DNA from: Paracyclopina nana
Taxonomy: Eukaryota > Arthropoda > Copepoda > Cyclopoida > Cyclopettidae
Length of the DNA stretch: 64,000 nt
Reading direction: 5' to 3'
NCBI GenBank assembly: GCA_019096065.1
Contig: JAGUCH010000002.1
Location: 14,520,501-14,584,500, forward strand
Position numbers and translations under genes: made by a program. The notes beneath the pieces were generated by a model. The model worked only from the letters and a program-made list of their open reading frames with translations, ran no database searches and was not told the DNA's origin. Below, one piece after another: positions 1 to 10,979 of this stretch. The first letter of the stretch is position 1; each line of letters begins with the position of its first letter.

Positions 1-1
1 T

Positions 2-2991
2 GTGGCCTGTGTGGTAAATCAGCGTCATAGGTCACAAAACACAATCCTATGCACAACTGGAGCCGTTGGGCAAGAGAGGGTGGCTCAGAATCTCACTGTG
101 GTCATTGACAATGCAAGGAGAACGGTGTCAGCTCCATTCTTCTACACACCCGACCCAATCATCCATGAGATCAAGCCATTGGTGTCGTTTGCTGCTGGCG
201 GCCGCGTGCTCACCATTCACGGTGAGTACTTGGACTCGGTGACCTCAGCCGAGTTTTACGTGTACGACAAGAGGACTCCTTTGGCTTCGCGATGCAAAGT
301 GCTCACGAGCAGGCTGATGGAGTGTGTCACTCCTTCCTTGAATGAAGTTTCACCCGAGGCTGTGAATGAGTTGAGAGACTCGGAAAATGGCATCAACTTC
401 CCCATCGGCCTCAGACTGGACAATGTCACGGCCTATCTATTCATGCACCGCTTGAGCTTGACGTATGTCAAAGACCCCGAATACGAGAACTTTACCAACT
501 TTGTCAAGGTGTACAATGGTGATGCGCTGGTAATTGAAGGCCATCATCTAAATTCGGCAAGCGATCAGAATGATGTCAAAGTGACAATTGGCAATGACTA
601 TTGCAACATCACCTCGTTGACCTCTACTCAGCTGCTTTGCTTGCCACCCAGTCGCCAGCCTCCGCCAGACAAGGATGAGAGTGAATTGCCTGAGGTCACC
701 ATTTACATAGGTACAAGTCTTCGCTACCAAATTGGCTATGTACGGTACAACACAGGCGATGAAGAGCTCATCTCCTCGGAAGTCATAGGCGCAATCAGTG
801 CAATCACCGCCATTCTCGTCTCCATTGGCATAGTCATATTGATTGTGCTCAAGCACAAGTCATCACAGGTACATGAAGAACTATGATAAATTCTACTAAC
901 AGTTACTGACCGCAATTTTTCTTTAAGGTTGAACGAGAGTACAAACGCATCCAGATCCAAATGGACATTCTGGAGAACAATGTTCGCAGTGAGTGCAAGC
1001 AGGCGTTTGCAGAGCTTCAAACAGACCTCACAGATCTCACCATGGAGTTGGAGACAACGGGAATTCCTATCGTGTCCCACCGCACCTATGTCATGAACAT
1101 CTTCTTTCCGGGGGTTGCGGAGCATCCGGTGCTACTGTCGCAGCTCCCAGAATGGGGTGGTGCCCACGACAACATGTTTGGCTTCTCCATGGCTCAATTC
1201 GAGCAGCTGTTGCTCAACAAAGTCTTCCTGCTCACCCTTGTGGACACGGTTGAGCGCCAGCCCTCGTTCGGCATCAGAGATCGCGTCAATTTTGCCTCAC
1301 TCCTCTCCATTGTCCTCATGACCCGGATGGAGTACTTTTCGGAGGTGCTCAAATTGCTGCTGCTGAGGCAAATTGAGAGGGCCCTTCGCAGTCGTCATCC
1401 CCAGTTAATGCTGAGGCGAACAGAGACGGTGGTAGAAAAGCTGCTCACCAACTGGCTAGCCCTGTGCATGCATGGCCAGCTTGAGCAAAGGGCCGGCTCG
1501 TCCTTGTTCCTGCTGTACAAAGCCATCAAATGTCAGATTGAAAAGGGCCCAGTGGACATGTTCACTCAGGAGGCCAAGTATTCTTTGTCAGACGAGGGAC
1601 TCCTGAGGGAGTCGATGCCCACTGATTACAACACAGTCACCTGCCTTGTGTTGCAAAGGGAGCTGGACGAGGCCTACCATGCCAAGGTGCTCGACAGTGA
1701 CTCCATCACCCAAGTGAAGGGGAAAATCCTGGATGCTGTGTACAAGAACACGGCCTATAGCTTAAGGCCCTCTGTGCATGAGGTCGACTTGGAGTGGCAA
1801 TGTGGGCAAGATGCGCACGTGGTGCTCAAGGACTTTGATCTGACAACCAAAGAGGAGCCATCAGGGCTGAAAAGGGTGAACACACTGAGGCACTATGGGA
1901 TCAAGAACAAGGCTGTGGTCTCTCTCGTGCCGAGCCAATTCAGTAGCGCCACTCTGAACAATTTGCGAAATGGGACCGCGGCCAACCTAAGAGCTTTCCA
2001 TTTACGCCTCCCTGATCACCTGAATGGCAGCAATGGGATCAGCTCCAATAACGGAGGCTTCTTCAAGCAAGACAGGCAGAAAACCTCTTCATCATCATCA
2101 TCCGTGATTCCAGAGGTCTATTTGACGAGACTGTTGGCAACAAAGGGCACGGTGAAGAAGTTCATAGATGACTTTTTCTACACCATTTTCAGTGGAACTC
2201 CCATGGGACGTGCGACAAGTAGCCGCAGCAGTGGAAGCGGCAGTGGCAGCGAATCTCCCCTCAGTGCATGCAGCTCTGACTCCATGCCACCATGTGCAAT
2301 CAAATGGCTGTTTGACATCTTCGACGAGGCCTCCATGGCCAACAATGACTACATCGATGACCTGGCCAATGTGGTGCATGCTTGGAAGTCAAACAGCGTC
2401 CCTCTGCGGTTCTGGATCACTCTCATCAAAAATCCGCAATTCGTCTTTGATGTGGAGCAGACTCCTGCCACTGAGCTCAACTTGTCCATTGTAGCCCAGA
2501 CCCTGATGACAGCTTGTATGCCAGCCAGTGATAGCCAACCCGTGAGCAAGGAAGCACCCTCGCACAAGTTGCTCTTCGCACGAGACATTACAGACTACAG
2601 GTCTCTCATCAACGACTGGTATGACCGAGTGCAGCGAATGCCCCAAGTGACCGATCAGGATCTCAACTGCTACATGCACAACTTGTCTCAAAGACATTCG
2701 GCCATTGGCTTCAACCAGGTGGCAGCTCTGAAAGAGATCTTCCTCTATGTTAGTCAGTATTACCAGGAGCTGGCCAATGTGTTTGGCGCCAACAACCCCA
2801 GCATGGGAGAGAGTGATTTCTACCAGAATGGCCTCGAAAGCTGTCCCAACTCTCACTACGGCAGCAATCAGCATATTTATGCCACTCCTCAGTCACCAAG
2901 CATGCAGCATCAAGACTTTTCGCTCAAGCTCGAGCGCATTTTCAAAATTGTCAAAGAAAGCCACATAAGCGATCCCTACGGACTTCGCTAG
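2..2991 (+). CDS. PlexA: Plexin (A-like), C-terminal part; 5' end outside window
   Basis: Semaphorin receptor of the plasma membrane; its cytoplasmic part is a Rap/Ras GTPase-activating domain that links guidance cues to the cytoskeleton. Two exons are visible: 2-868 (open at the left edge, frame starts at base 2) and 928-2991, joined by a 59-nt phase-0 intron. The first exon carries the last IPT/TIG-like extracellular modules and a transmembrane segment near its residues 262-285. The second opens with the juxtamembrane helix and then the split GAP domain: LMLRRTETVVEKLLTNW near 1420-1470, a ubiquitin-like Rho-binding segment near 1690-1930, and the second GAP half from EVYLTRLLATKGT to KNPQFVFD. 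These blocks are plexin hallmarks. A Ser/Gly-rich insert (about 2214-2280) interrupts the second GAP half. The segment RTYVMNIFFPGV looks closer to plexin A than B, but the subtype is an inference. Confidence 0.93.
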
Positions 2992-3401
2992 AGCAGCCAC
3001 TACAAAAAAATAGAGACTCATTTTTATCATACTGTTACATACGTAAGTGATACACTCTGACGTGGAAACTGTTCATGCGCCAATAAATAGAGTGCATAGG
3101 ACATCAATTTTCTACAAGTTGCATATACTAAAATTAAAGATAATAATACATCTCTGTATTGATTGTGTGCCAAAGCATCTTTTGAAATATAATTAATGAC
3201 TACTTGCAGCAAGCCATTTTTGCTCAAACTTGAATTCATTCTTCCAATTGTTGTAGAAAGCTGCATTAGCAATCTCTAATGACTTTGCTAGAACAACCAC
3301 TACGCAACTACAAACAAAGAGATTCATGCTGCGAATACTGATGAAAGCGTTCACATTGAAGGGAAAACTGTCTTGATTACTTGCAATGATTTTATTTCAG
3401 A

Positions 3402-6236
3402 TTACATTCTATAGGACTTTTTCGGTATGTTGACAGCATATTTCTTGCCTGTTGTCGCTGTCGCCTTGGTAGAAGACTTGCTACTGGAATGAGTTTGAAT
3501 TGGCGAAAAGAGAAAGTCGGCTACTTGTCCATTGGCAAAAGGATCTTGTGGCAGGTGCTTCAGATAACCTTTGAGGCACGGCTGATGATGACACTGATCT
3601 CCTCGACAATCTTTTGGGCGTTATTGGCGCTACTTCAATAATTTGAGATTATGCTAATGAAACAAAGTACTCATCGAATGTTGCTTACCTTCTCCTAAAT
3701 TGTGGAATGGCTCAGAGGTGGAAGGTCCTTCTTCAATTGGGTCAATTTGTGGAACTTCAGCAACCTTACGAGACCGTCCTTAAAGAAAATAATTAATTTA
3801 AGCAAAAATTGGGAAATTAGAATAGCAACAAAAAATTACCTTTCCTCTTAACATCGCTAGAAGTTTCAGGTGCATCCTCGCTCTCCTTCTTCTTTTGCTA
3901 CCTTGTCAGCCTCGTTGGAGTGGTGGTTTGTTGTTATGATTTGCTTGGAGTTTCCCTATTTCACCTTTGCATGACTGCAGTAGCAGGAACGGACTTTTTC
4001 TTGGCGCCCCTTGGGGTAGACTTTGGTTCAGACGATACTTCTTCAGCAATGATGTCTAATTTTGGTGCTTCTGATAACCTTCGCTTTCTAGTTGATTTTA
4101 GCTCAGCTAACCAGGAAAAATAATGAAAATCAACACTACATTCCGATCAAGTTTACGAAAAACAATGAATGACAATTTCTCCAGTGTTCCTCAATTTACA
4201 AGACTGTGTTTAAGAAAGCTTCAGGTAAACAAATTATTTAAGAGCTATTTTAGTTGTTTTAGATGCATTAAAACGATAAATCGCAAAATATTCGCACCTA
4301 TATGTGTGAATTTTTGTGTTTTATTTTCATGGCCAATTTCTCGTTTTACTTTGGGGTAAAATGATAAAATGATTTTTTCTCTTATCACACTGCACTAGAA
4401 AAGAATGAGCACCATTTTTTGGACGGGCATGTGTAAAGCGTTAAAACGATAAATAGATGAATTGCAAAATATTCGCACCTATGCGCGAATTTTTGCATTT
4501 TATTTTCACGGCCTATTTCTCATTTTTCTTTTGGGTAAAACGATAAAATGATAAAATGTTTCTGATCACACTGCACTTGAGAAGCATAAGCATAATCTTT
4601 TGGACAATTTCTTTTATCTGAACTCATTTTCAATGTTTTTAAGATGGTCCACAGCAAGCTTCTAAGGCGTTATCCAAATAAAATAGGTCTAGTTCAAAGG
4701 CTTATAGCTCCAGAACCAAAAATATTTCAGCTTAATTTCAATTGTTGGAAAGCTAAGGGTTTGTAGCTTTCCCAATTGGTACTTAGCATAAGCTTAAAAC
4801 TTTATATCATCAAACATTACTAGCTATCATCTCGCTAAAATAATTATCTCTGAGCTTTGATTCGCTTTTTGTTTTATTAATGAAAAAAGTGCAAAAATTG
4901 CATCTTGTCACCATGCCTATGCCCATGATATGATATAGCAAAGTGAGCCTTTTAAATGGTAAACTAATTTCAATTTAAAGTGTGATAAGAATACCTCCAT
5001 TTTATCGTTTTACCCCAAAGTAAAACAAGAAATTGAACACAAAAGTAAATAGCTAAATTTCACACCTATGAGCGAATATTTATTGTTTTCTCGATTTATT
5101 GCTTTACCCATGCTGTTTTTTGGACAGTTTCTTAAATCTGAACTCATTATCAATGTTTTTAAGATTGTCCACAGTGCTGCTTCTAGGGAGTTATGCAAAT
5201 AAAATAGGACCAGTTTAAAGCACGGAATTAAACATATTTTAGCTTTTTAATTTCAAAAGTTGGAAAGCTAAGGGTTTGTAGCTATTCAAATTGGTACTGA
5301 GTTTGTCTATATGTCATCTGGTTCCAGAGATACTGAGCAAAATAACTGTAAGATGCAGCTTCAAATATTCTTAATTGAAAAATTCTTTAATCAAGCCCAT
5401 TGTCATATTAAGTATATATTATCACTATAAGGGTCCTTACCTACCATAATAGTGCTTTGTTAAAGTATTTAGTGATTGTGGAATAGCTCTGTTGTGTTCC
5501 AAGATAGCTCAAAACTATTGGCTTTCAGTACTTACATGACAAAATTAGCTCAAAACTTTATATCAGCATGCTTTGCTAGCTAGCTATCATCTAGTTAAAT
5601 AATTTTCTTGCTTCAGCTTTGATTTGCTTTTTGCTGTATTACTCTTGGTATTACTAAAAAAGTGCAAAAATTGCATCTTGTCACCATGACTATGGCATAT
5701 ACAGAGTAACAATAGAGCTATGGTACAGCAAAGTGATCCTTTCAAATGGCCAACTAAATTCACTTTATAGTGTGATAAGAATAATTCCTTTTTATCATTT
5801 TACCCTGAAGTAAAACGAGAAATTGACCACAGTGCGAATATTTATCGCTTTCTCGATTTATCGCTTTATCTTTTTACCTATGCCTGTTTAAGAGAAATGA
5901 GCCAAAAGTTGGATAAAAACTTATATCATTTACATTTTTAAAGAATATTTCATAAGTTAATCTAGGCCCTAAAATTAAAAAATAGCATATAGGAAAAGTA
6001 CGCATTTAGCAATTCCAATTTTATAATTCTTTGCAAATCCGCTTTTTACATTACCGTGGTAGATACCAACAAATCACTTACCATACGATGATTCAGCCAA
6101 TTCTTCCCTATCTTCCTGTAAAGGATCCATCGGGGAAGCTTTCTTTGTTTTCCTAGTTGAAGATCTTGGCGTGTTTGGCCTGGCAGATGTAGAAGAGGGT
6201 TTTGAGGACTCGTCATCAGACAATTGTGACACTTGC
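3402..6236 (-). pseudogene. 3' exons of the ELYS-like gene with several frame breaks
   Basis: Four coding-like pieces lie on the minus strand with plausible splice sites. They are 6082-6236 (ends at a GTAAGT donor), about 3840-4107 (starts after a TTAG acceptor; encodes STRKRRLSEAP), 3690-3779, and a last piece near 3402-3625 containing TPKRLSRRS and QRLSEAP. The repeated motifs TPxRxSRR and RLSEAP tie the pieces together. The frame is broken at about 6260, by three in-frame stops between about 3895 and 3965, and again near 3565. After that last break a Lys/Ser-rich tail runs to a TAA at 3402. An AATAAA signal (minus strand, 3391-3396) lies just past the stop. Either this end of the gene is decaying or the assembly holds small indels. 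Confidence 0.4.
4240..5885. repeat. Cluster of inverted and direct repeats (MITE-like) within the ELYS-like gene's 3' intronic region
   Basis: Four copies of a block of about 120-140 bp are visible. Copies at about 4262-4390 and 4438-4572 run one way (AAAACGATAAATnGCAAAATATTCG...GTAAAACGATAAAATG), and copies at about 4978-5110 and 5768-5885 are the reverse complement. Between them a longer direct repeat occurs twice: 4610-4720 matches 5128-5222, 4744-4790 matches 5260-5305, and 4799-4920 matches 5555-5700. This is what two tandem copies of an element with long terminal inverted repeats would leave. No transposase frame is present. Confidence 0.75.
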
Positions 6237-7270
6237 CTACTTCTTCTTAGAGGAATAGTGGTTACTTAAGGAGCTTTCGGACATTTCCTGGTTGTTGTCC
6301 TCAACAGAAGAAGCATTTGGGCTTTGAGAAATTCTTCTACTCCTGCGAAGAGGAGTTGTAGGTTCAGTGTTTGATGCTCTACGTTTCCTGCTCGAGGTAG
6401 GCTTTGCAGAGGGGTGTGACACTTTTTTGGGCGACTCTAACTCAGGTGATTCCTTTTGTGGACTCTTATCCTGTGGAACCTCATCCTCTAGTTGAACATC
6501 GCCCTCTTTGGGAGCTTCTTTCTCTACTGGAGTTTCCTTATCTTGCGGAATTTCCTTATCTTGTGGAGCCCCCTCATCTTGTGGAGCCTCCTCATCGTGT
6601 TGAGCCTCCTCATGATGTGGAACCTCCTCATCTTTAAGAACCACCTCCTCTTGTGGAGCCTCCTCTTGTGGAGCCTCCTCTTGTGGAGCCTCCTCTTGAG
6701 GAGCCTCCTCTTGTGGAGCCTCTTCCTCTAGTTGGAGATTCATCTCATGTAAAGCCTCCTCCTCTAGTGGAACCACTTCCTCCTGTGGAATTTCCTCTTC
6801 TTGTGAAGCCTCCTCCACAATATCCTCCTGTTGAGGAGCCTCTTCCTCTTGTGGAGCCTTTTCCTCCTGTGAAGCCTCTTTCTGTTGAGGAGCGTCTTCC
6901 TCTTGTGGAACCTCTTCCTCTTGTGGAATCTCTTCCTCTTGTGGAACCTCCACCTCAAGATGAGCTCCTTCCTTATTAGGAGCCACTTCCTTTAGTGGAA
7001 CCTTTTCTCCTTGTGGAACCTTTACTTCTTGTGAAACCACCTTATATTGCGGAGCTTCCTCTTGTAGATCCCCTTCTTCTTGTGGAATGTCCTCCTGTTG
7101 CGAGACCTCTTCCTCTAGTGGGATCTCCTCCTTATCTTTTGGAGCCTCCTCTTGAGGCACCTCATTCTCTTGAATAGCCTCCTTTACACCAGAGATAAGC
7201 CCAACCTCTTCATAGGAAAGGGACTGTGAAACATTGGTTTTCTCCTTATCATCAGGCACAGGAGACCGCT
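6237..7270 (-). CDS. Acidic Glu/Gln/Pro hexapeptide-repeat exon, probably part of the ELYS-like gene
   Basis: An open frame of about 340 codons follows a TTTTTAG acceptor at 7271. It is built from dozens of imperfect units of the type PQEEEA/PQEEEV, with four perfect PQEEAPQEEA-type units near 6650-6710, and then a basic, Ser/Thr-rich tail (SSRKRRAS, TTPLRRSRRISQSPN). The upstream propeller exon ends in phase 1 and this exon begins with two bases that complete a Glu codon, so the two fit as one message. Basic SRR/RKR patches would suit the DNA-binding C-terminal region of ELYS. The frame stops at 6237-6239 (TAG). In the +1 frame a second copy of the LRRSR motif and about 50 further codons continue to a donor at 6081, so the stop looks like a one-base frame break. 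A separate gene is the alternative, since 7450-7620 contains promoter-like GC-box sequence (GGGGCGTGG). Confidence 0.5.
6500..7200 (-). repeat. Coding minisatellite of about 18 nt (PQEEEA units)
   Basis: On the plus strand the sequence is a run of imperfect 15-18-nt units such as GAGCCTCCTCTTGTG. The units are nearly identical at 6652-6720 and more diverged outwards. They keep the reading frame, since unit lengths are multiples of three, which implies selection on the encoded acidic hexapeptide or recent expansion. Such arrays vary in copy number between individuals. Confidence 0.8.
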
Positions 7271-7772
7271 CTAAAAATTTGGAATATTTTGAATATTTTC
7301 GTGTCTTTCATTTGGCCCAAAACACAATAAAAATAAGACTAGGAAGACTTAAATGAAAAGATGTGCAAAACTGTTAAATATGGTCAAGTATTGTGAAGGT
7401 GCTTTTTAACAAAATGTATAAACAGGAGTGAAGCGTAAAAGTTATCTTTGCTGTCTACATTATTTAAGCCCTTGTGTCACTTTTTGCTGAGGCCTCTTGT
7501 CGGCTTTCTATCAGCTTGGGTGGGGCGTGGCTCGATTGTTACAGCTCCAGTCTGCGATTTAACCGGTTTATGGTTTTGAGTCCGCAGAGATGCCTTTTTT
7601 TAAAGTAGCGATCACACTTTGGTAGGTTGTCAAATTTTTAGATAATTGCTTCAACTTTCAGCAAAATCTTACATGCATCCCATTCCATAAAAGTTAATGA
7701 GTAGATAGCAATAAGGCTAATTAAAAGTGTCCATCGCAATTTATCATATCAAAGAAAAGGCTGACAACTCAC

Positions 7773-9149
7773 CATCACACCAATGAAGAATGCAGCTCTT
7801 CAGAAAGTCGGTTAGGAAATGCTCAAGTGCAATTGTCATCAATGTACACCGCTGCACCTTTGTGGTTTCCTCCTCAGAGTCAAACTCCTCGTGTGGATTC
7901 TCGATTAATCCAGCTATGAGGCAAATCCTATAGAGATGTCCTGGATCTACAAGGCTGTCCTTACCTTGGGATCGCAGTTCCAGCAGGACCTTCCGCTGAA
8001 GACGTAAATGTGTTGTGTGAACTATGGCTTTTTCTAAAATGCAGACAACGTTGAAAGCCAGTGAGGATGGGTAAAAATGTTGCTCCGTGTTCGATATGGA
8101 GTGATATCTGGATAGTGTCGTCAAGTCAATCCTGCAATGGATCAAGTTGCCTATCTCTTGGATGTCTTGCAGAAACACATCATCTAGGGAGCAAACACCT
8201 AAGTAGGAGCACTGTACGGCTGGTTTGAGTTCAACATGTCCCAGCATCTGAGCTTGGTACCAAGCATTCAGGTCAAAAATGCCAAGAAAGTATCTGGATT
8301 CTTCCTCTTCTGTTTCTTGGCCATTTTCTCTGAGAACTTCCCATAGGAAAGCACAGAAGCCAAGGTTGGCTTGAGCAGTGTCAGCTTCTCCTAATCCAGA
8401 CCTTTTGTCGTACACTCCCATGGCCAGAGTTGAATTGCCAAGACACAAGCTGCCTTTCACATTACAAGCTTCGCTAGGCGATGACAGCTCGTACTTGAAC
8501 CTTTGATTAGAGGATATCAATCCTGAATAGATGACTCCCACGTCATTGTCATCCCTGTTTTGAAAGGCGAGAGCATAGAGAAAAAGTGACGCCTTGGAGG
8601 ACACTTCCTCCTTCTCCTCATGAGAGTCCAAATCATTTTCACCTTGAACGAACCAAATGTAGGCAAAGTTCCGGGGGTCATTATCAGGCTCTTGAAAACT
8701 GAACCCAACCAAGGGCAGAGCATTGTTGATGTAGAGGTGTCCTTTTTGGGTTCCATCCGCAGCAAGTCCGTGGAATAGAAGCAGTTCTTTGCTCAGGAAT
8801 CTGGGTACAGATGTGGACAATGACAGGCTTGCCAGGGCTGTAATGCGATTAGGGAGACTAACGCATCGTATTACCGACGAGGAGCAAATGTTGAAAATAC
8901 AGACTAGTCCGTTGCTAAGGCCAACAGCGATATAGCGGCCACTTTGTGACTTTTCATTCGGTCCTCTTGCTTGACTACTGGTAGAGTCTCCTGCTGTCAC
9001 CATTTCAGTGCAACACATGATTTCTATGTGTCTTGGCTTCAGACTGCTGTCTGCGTTTCTGAACCTCTCGGGGTTGGCGGAAGAGGCGAAATTCCATGCG
9101 GCCAACCTTTCACCGGTTTGAGGACTGACAACTTCCAAATGCGAGCCCG
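7773..9149 (-). CDS. Elys: ELYS/AHCTF1-like nucleoporin, N-terminal beta-propeller exon
   Basis: ELYS seeds nuclear pore assembly on chromatin after mitosis. This long exon reads as the ELYS N-terminal seven-bladed propeller. Diagnostic stretches are LEVVSPQTGERLAAWNF at its start, FQEPDNDPRNFAYIWFVQ in the middle and IFDLNAWYQAQM later, all family signatures as I know them. No ATG opens the exon; the frame runs from a possible acceptor (TCTAAG) just before 9149. The residues LRIAVLA, in another frame directly upstream, suggest the start exon is contiguous but frame-broken, or that this is chance. It ends in codon phase 1 at a GTGAGT donor (7772-7767) that matches the acceptor at 7271, giving a junction to the acidic repeat exon. 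ELYS normally continues into a large alpha-helical domain; nothing like it is seen here. A complete functional gene is uncertain. Confidence 0.72.
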
Positions 9150-9324
9150 CTTAGACCACGCCAATACGGCAATCCTAAGCCTGTGCGAAAAATCTCGCCA
9201 AACAGCTGTCAGCTTTGGCTGTTAACTTGAGGCAATTTGACCCTGAATGTGAGGCAAAGTCAAACTGTTGACTCATTTTGAGTTTGCAAGAGTGAAAACT
9301 TCTACTCAACCAGTGTGTCTAAAT

Positions 9325-9394
9325 TGGGCAAGCAGGGGCAAGCAAAGGCAAGTGGGGGCAAGCAGGGGCAAGCAAGGACAAGCAAGGGCAAGCA
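9325..9394 (-). repeat. Minisatellite array 1, 10-bp unit GGGCAAGCAA
   Basis: About seven units of a 10-bp motif (GGGCAAGCAA/GGGCAAGCAG) read on the plus strand. It is the same unit as the arrays at 9745 and 10086 but in opposite orientation. The leucine/proline/cysteine-rich open frames over these arrays are a product of the repeat and are not genes. Confidence 0.9.
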
Positions 9395-9744
9395 GCCATA
9401 AAGGAGCAGGGGTCTGAGACAGAGCCAAATAAGGCTCTGAAGGCCGAAAAGGCCAGCTTTGGCATTGCATTACATCTGCTTGCCCCAACATGGCCAAAAA
9501 TTGACAGAGCGGGGCAAGCAGCCAAAAGGGGGGAGGTATGACCCCAAATGCTACTGAATTTATCAAATGTTAAGTCAGTGATGGCTTTGAAGTCCACAAA
9601 GTGGCCTTGGAGGGATGATTGTCAAATTAGCCTTTTATTAGTACTGTCACGTAACACAGATAACTTGGGCAAGCAGACACTTGGGTTGAATTTTGATGAA
9701 AAAAAACCATCTTAAAATGTTAATTCCATATTGTATTGAGGTTG

Positions 9745-9981
9745 CTTTCCCTTGCTTGTTCTTGCTTGCCCCTGCTTGCCCCTGCTTGCCCTTGCTTGCC
9801 CTAGCTTGTCCTTGTCCTTGCTTGCCGGCATTGCTTGCCATTGCTTGCCCTTACTTGCCCTTGCTTGCCCTTGCTTGCCCTTGCTTGCCCTTGCTTGCCC
9901 TAGTTTGCCCTTGCTTGCCCTTGCTTGCCCTTGCTTGCCCTTGCTTGCCTTTGCTTGCCTCTGCTTGCCCTTGCTTGCCCT
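9745..9981 (+). repeat. Minisatellite array 2, 10-bp unit TTGCTTGCCC
   Basis: About 23 units of TTGCTTGCCC with single-base variants. It follows a 68-bp leader (9677-9744, ACTTGGGTTGAATTTTGATG...) that recurs at 10018-10085 ahead of array 3. Leader plus array are therefore a duplicated block whose array length differs between copies. Confidence 0.95.
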
Positions 9982-10085
9982 ATTTAGTCACGCCCCTACT
10001 CAACTGCTAGTAAAACTCGACACTTGGGTTGAATTTTGATGAAAAAAAACATCTTAAAATGTTAATTCCATATTGTATTGAGGTT

Positions 10086-10225
10086 GCTTTCCCTTGCTTG
10101 TTCTTGCTTGCCCCTGCTTGCCCCTGCTTGCCCTTGCTTGCCCTAGCTTGTCCTTGCTTGCCATTGCTTGCCCTTACTTGCCCTTGCTTGCCCTTGCTTG
10201 CCTCTGCTTGCCCTTGCTTGCCCTA
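10086..10225 (+). repeat. Minisatellite array 3, 10-bp unit TTGCTTGCCC
   Basis: About 14 units of the array-2 motif after an almost identical 68-bp leader. Both arrays end in CCCTATTTAGTCACG. The order of variant units at the start and end matches array 2, so the shorter array looks like a deletion or slippage product of the same duplicated block. Confidence 0.95.
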
Positions 10226-10246
10226 TTTAGTCACGTATTCTTGACC

Positions 10247-10747
10247 CAATGTTGGGGTTGACTCAGGTACCTCAAATTCTCAGCAAAACTCAGCATTGGG
10301 TCAAGAATGCTGGGTCAGGTCTCAAAAGAGAGTAAATGACTCATTTTTCTGTTTCTAGTTTATGCCTGTCAACTTTCAGTATATTGGCCATGCTTAGCAG
10401 TGTGTTGATACTGCTGAAATCAGCCCTTAAAATGGACTCAGCTGCCTCAAATTTTCAGCAGAGCTCAGCAAAGCATAAAGAATGCTGAGTCTGCTCTTAG
10501 CTGAAAAAAAGTACTACTGTGGGCGTTTCAGGGCAGCCAAAAAACTGATTTTGTATATCCTTGCTTTATCTACATGTTGGGGTTGACTCAGGTGCCTCAA
10601 ATTCTCAGCAAAACTCAGCATTGGGTCAAGAATGCTGGGTCAGGTCTCAAAAGAGAGTAAATGACTCATTTTTCTGTTTTTAGTTCATGCCTGTCAACTT
10701 TAAGTACATTGGCAGTGCTTAGCAGTTTGTCGATACTGCAACAAGTC
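10247..10747 (+). repeat. Direct repeat pair of about 175 bp (spacing 324 bp)
   Basis: The block starting TGTTGGGGTTGACTCAGG at 10249 recurs at 10574 with only a few mismatches over about 175 bp. A third, diverged partial copy lies at about 10433-10510 (GGACTCAGCTGCCTCAAATT). No coding potential is seen. It reads as a short tandemly duplicated intergenic repeat. Confidence 0.85.
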
Positions 10748-10837
10748 TGAGTATGGTTTTAGAAGAGATTAAATGATTAATTTTTTAGTAAATATGAGTT
10801 AGTTATCATTTGTGGGCAGTATTTAGTATTTGCACGT

Positions 10838-10915
10838 TTGGGTGCGATAGTGCGCGTTCGTGCGCGTTTGTGCGCGGTAGCGCGCTATAGTGCGCGTTTG
10901 TGCGCGATTGTGGGC
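10838..10915. repeat. CpG-rich GTGCGCG simple repeat
   Basis: About nine imperfect units around GTGCGCGTTT, with an internal palindrome TAGCGCGCTA. It stands out sharply from the AT-rich surroundings. No neighbouring start of a gene is close enough to call it a promoter with confidence. Confidence 0.7.
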
Positions 10916-10979
10916 AGTATTTTGTATATGCGGGTACAGTGTGGAAGGTGGGACAAAAATGAAATGGTGAGGTTAAAAG

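Noticed and set aside
6404-7177. Plus-strand Pro/Leu-rich frames
   Set aside because: They mirror the PQEEEA repeat exon of the minus strand; the repeat keeps all frames open.
9325-10225. CRISPR-like array
   Set aside because: Units are 10 bp and contiguous with no unique spacers; the genome is eukaryotic.
9693-10244. Overlapping Leu/Pro/Cys/Ala-rich open frames
   Set aside because: They exist only because the 10-bp unit has no stop in any frame; composition repeats every 10 bp in all three frames, which is typical of a minisatellite and not of a protein.
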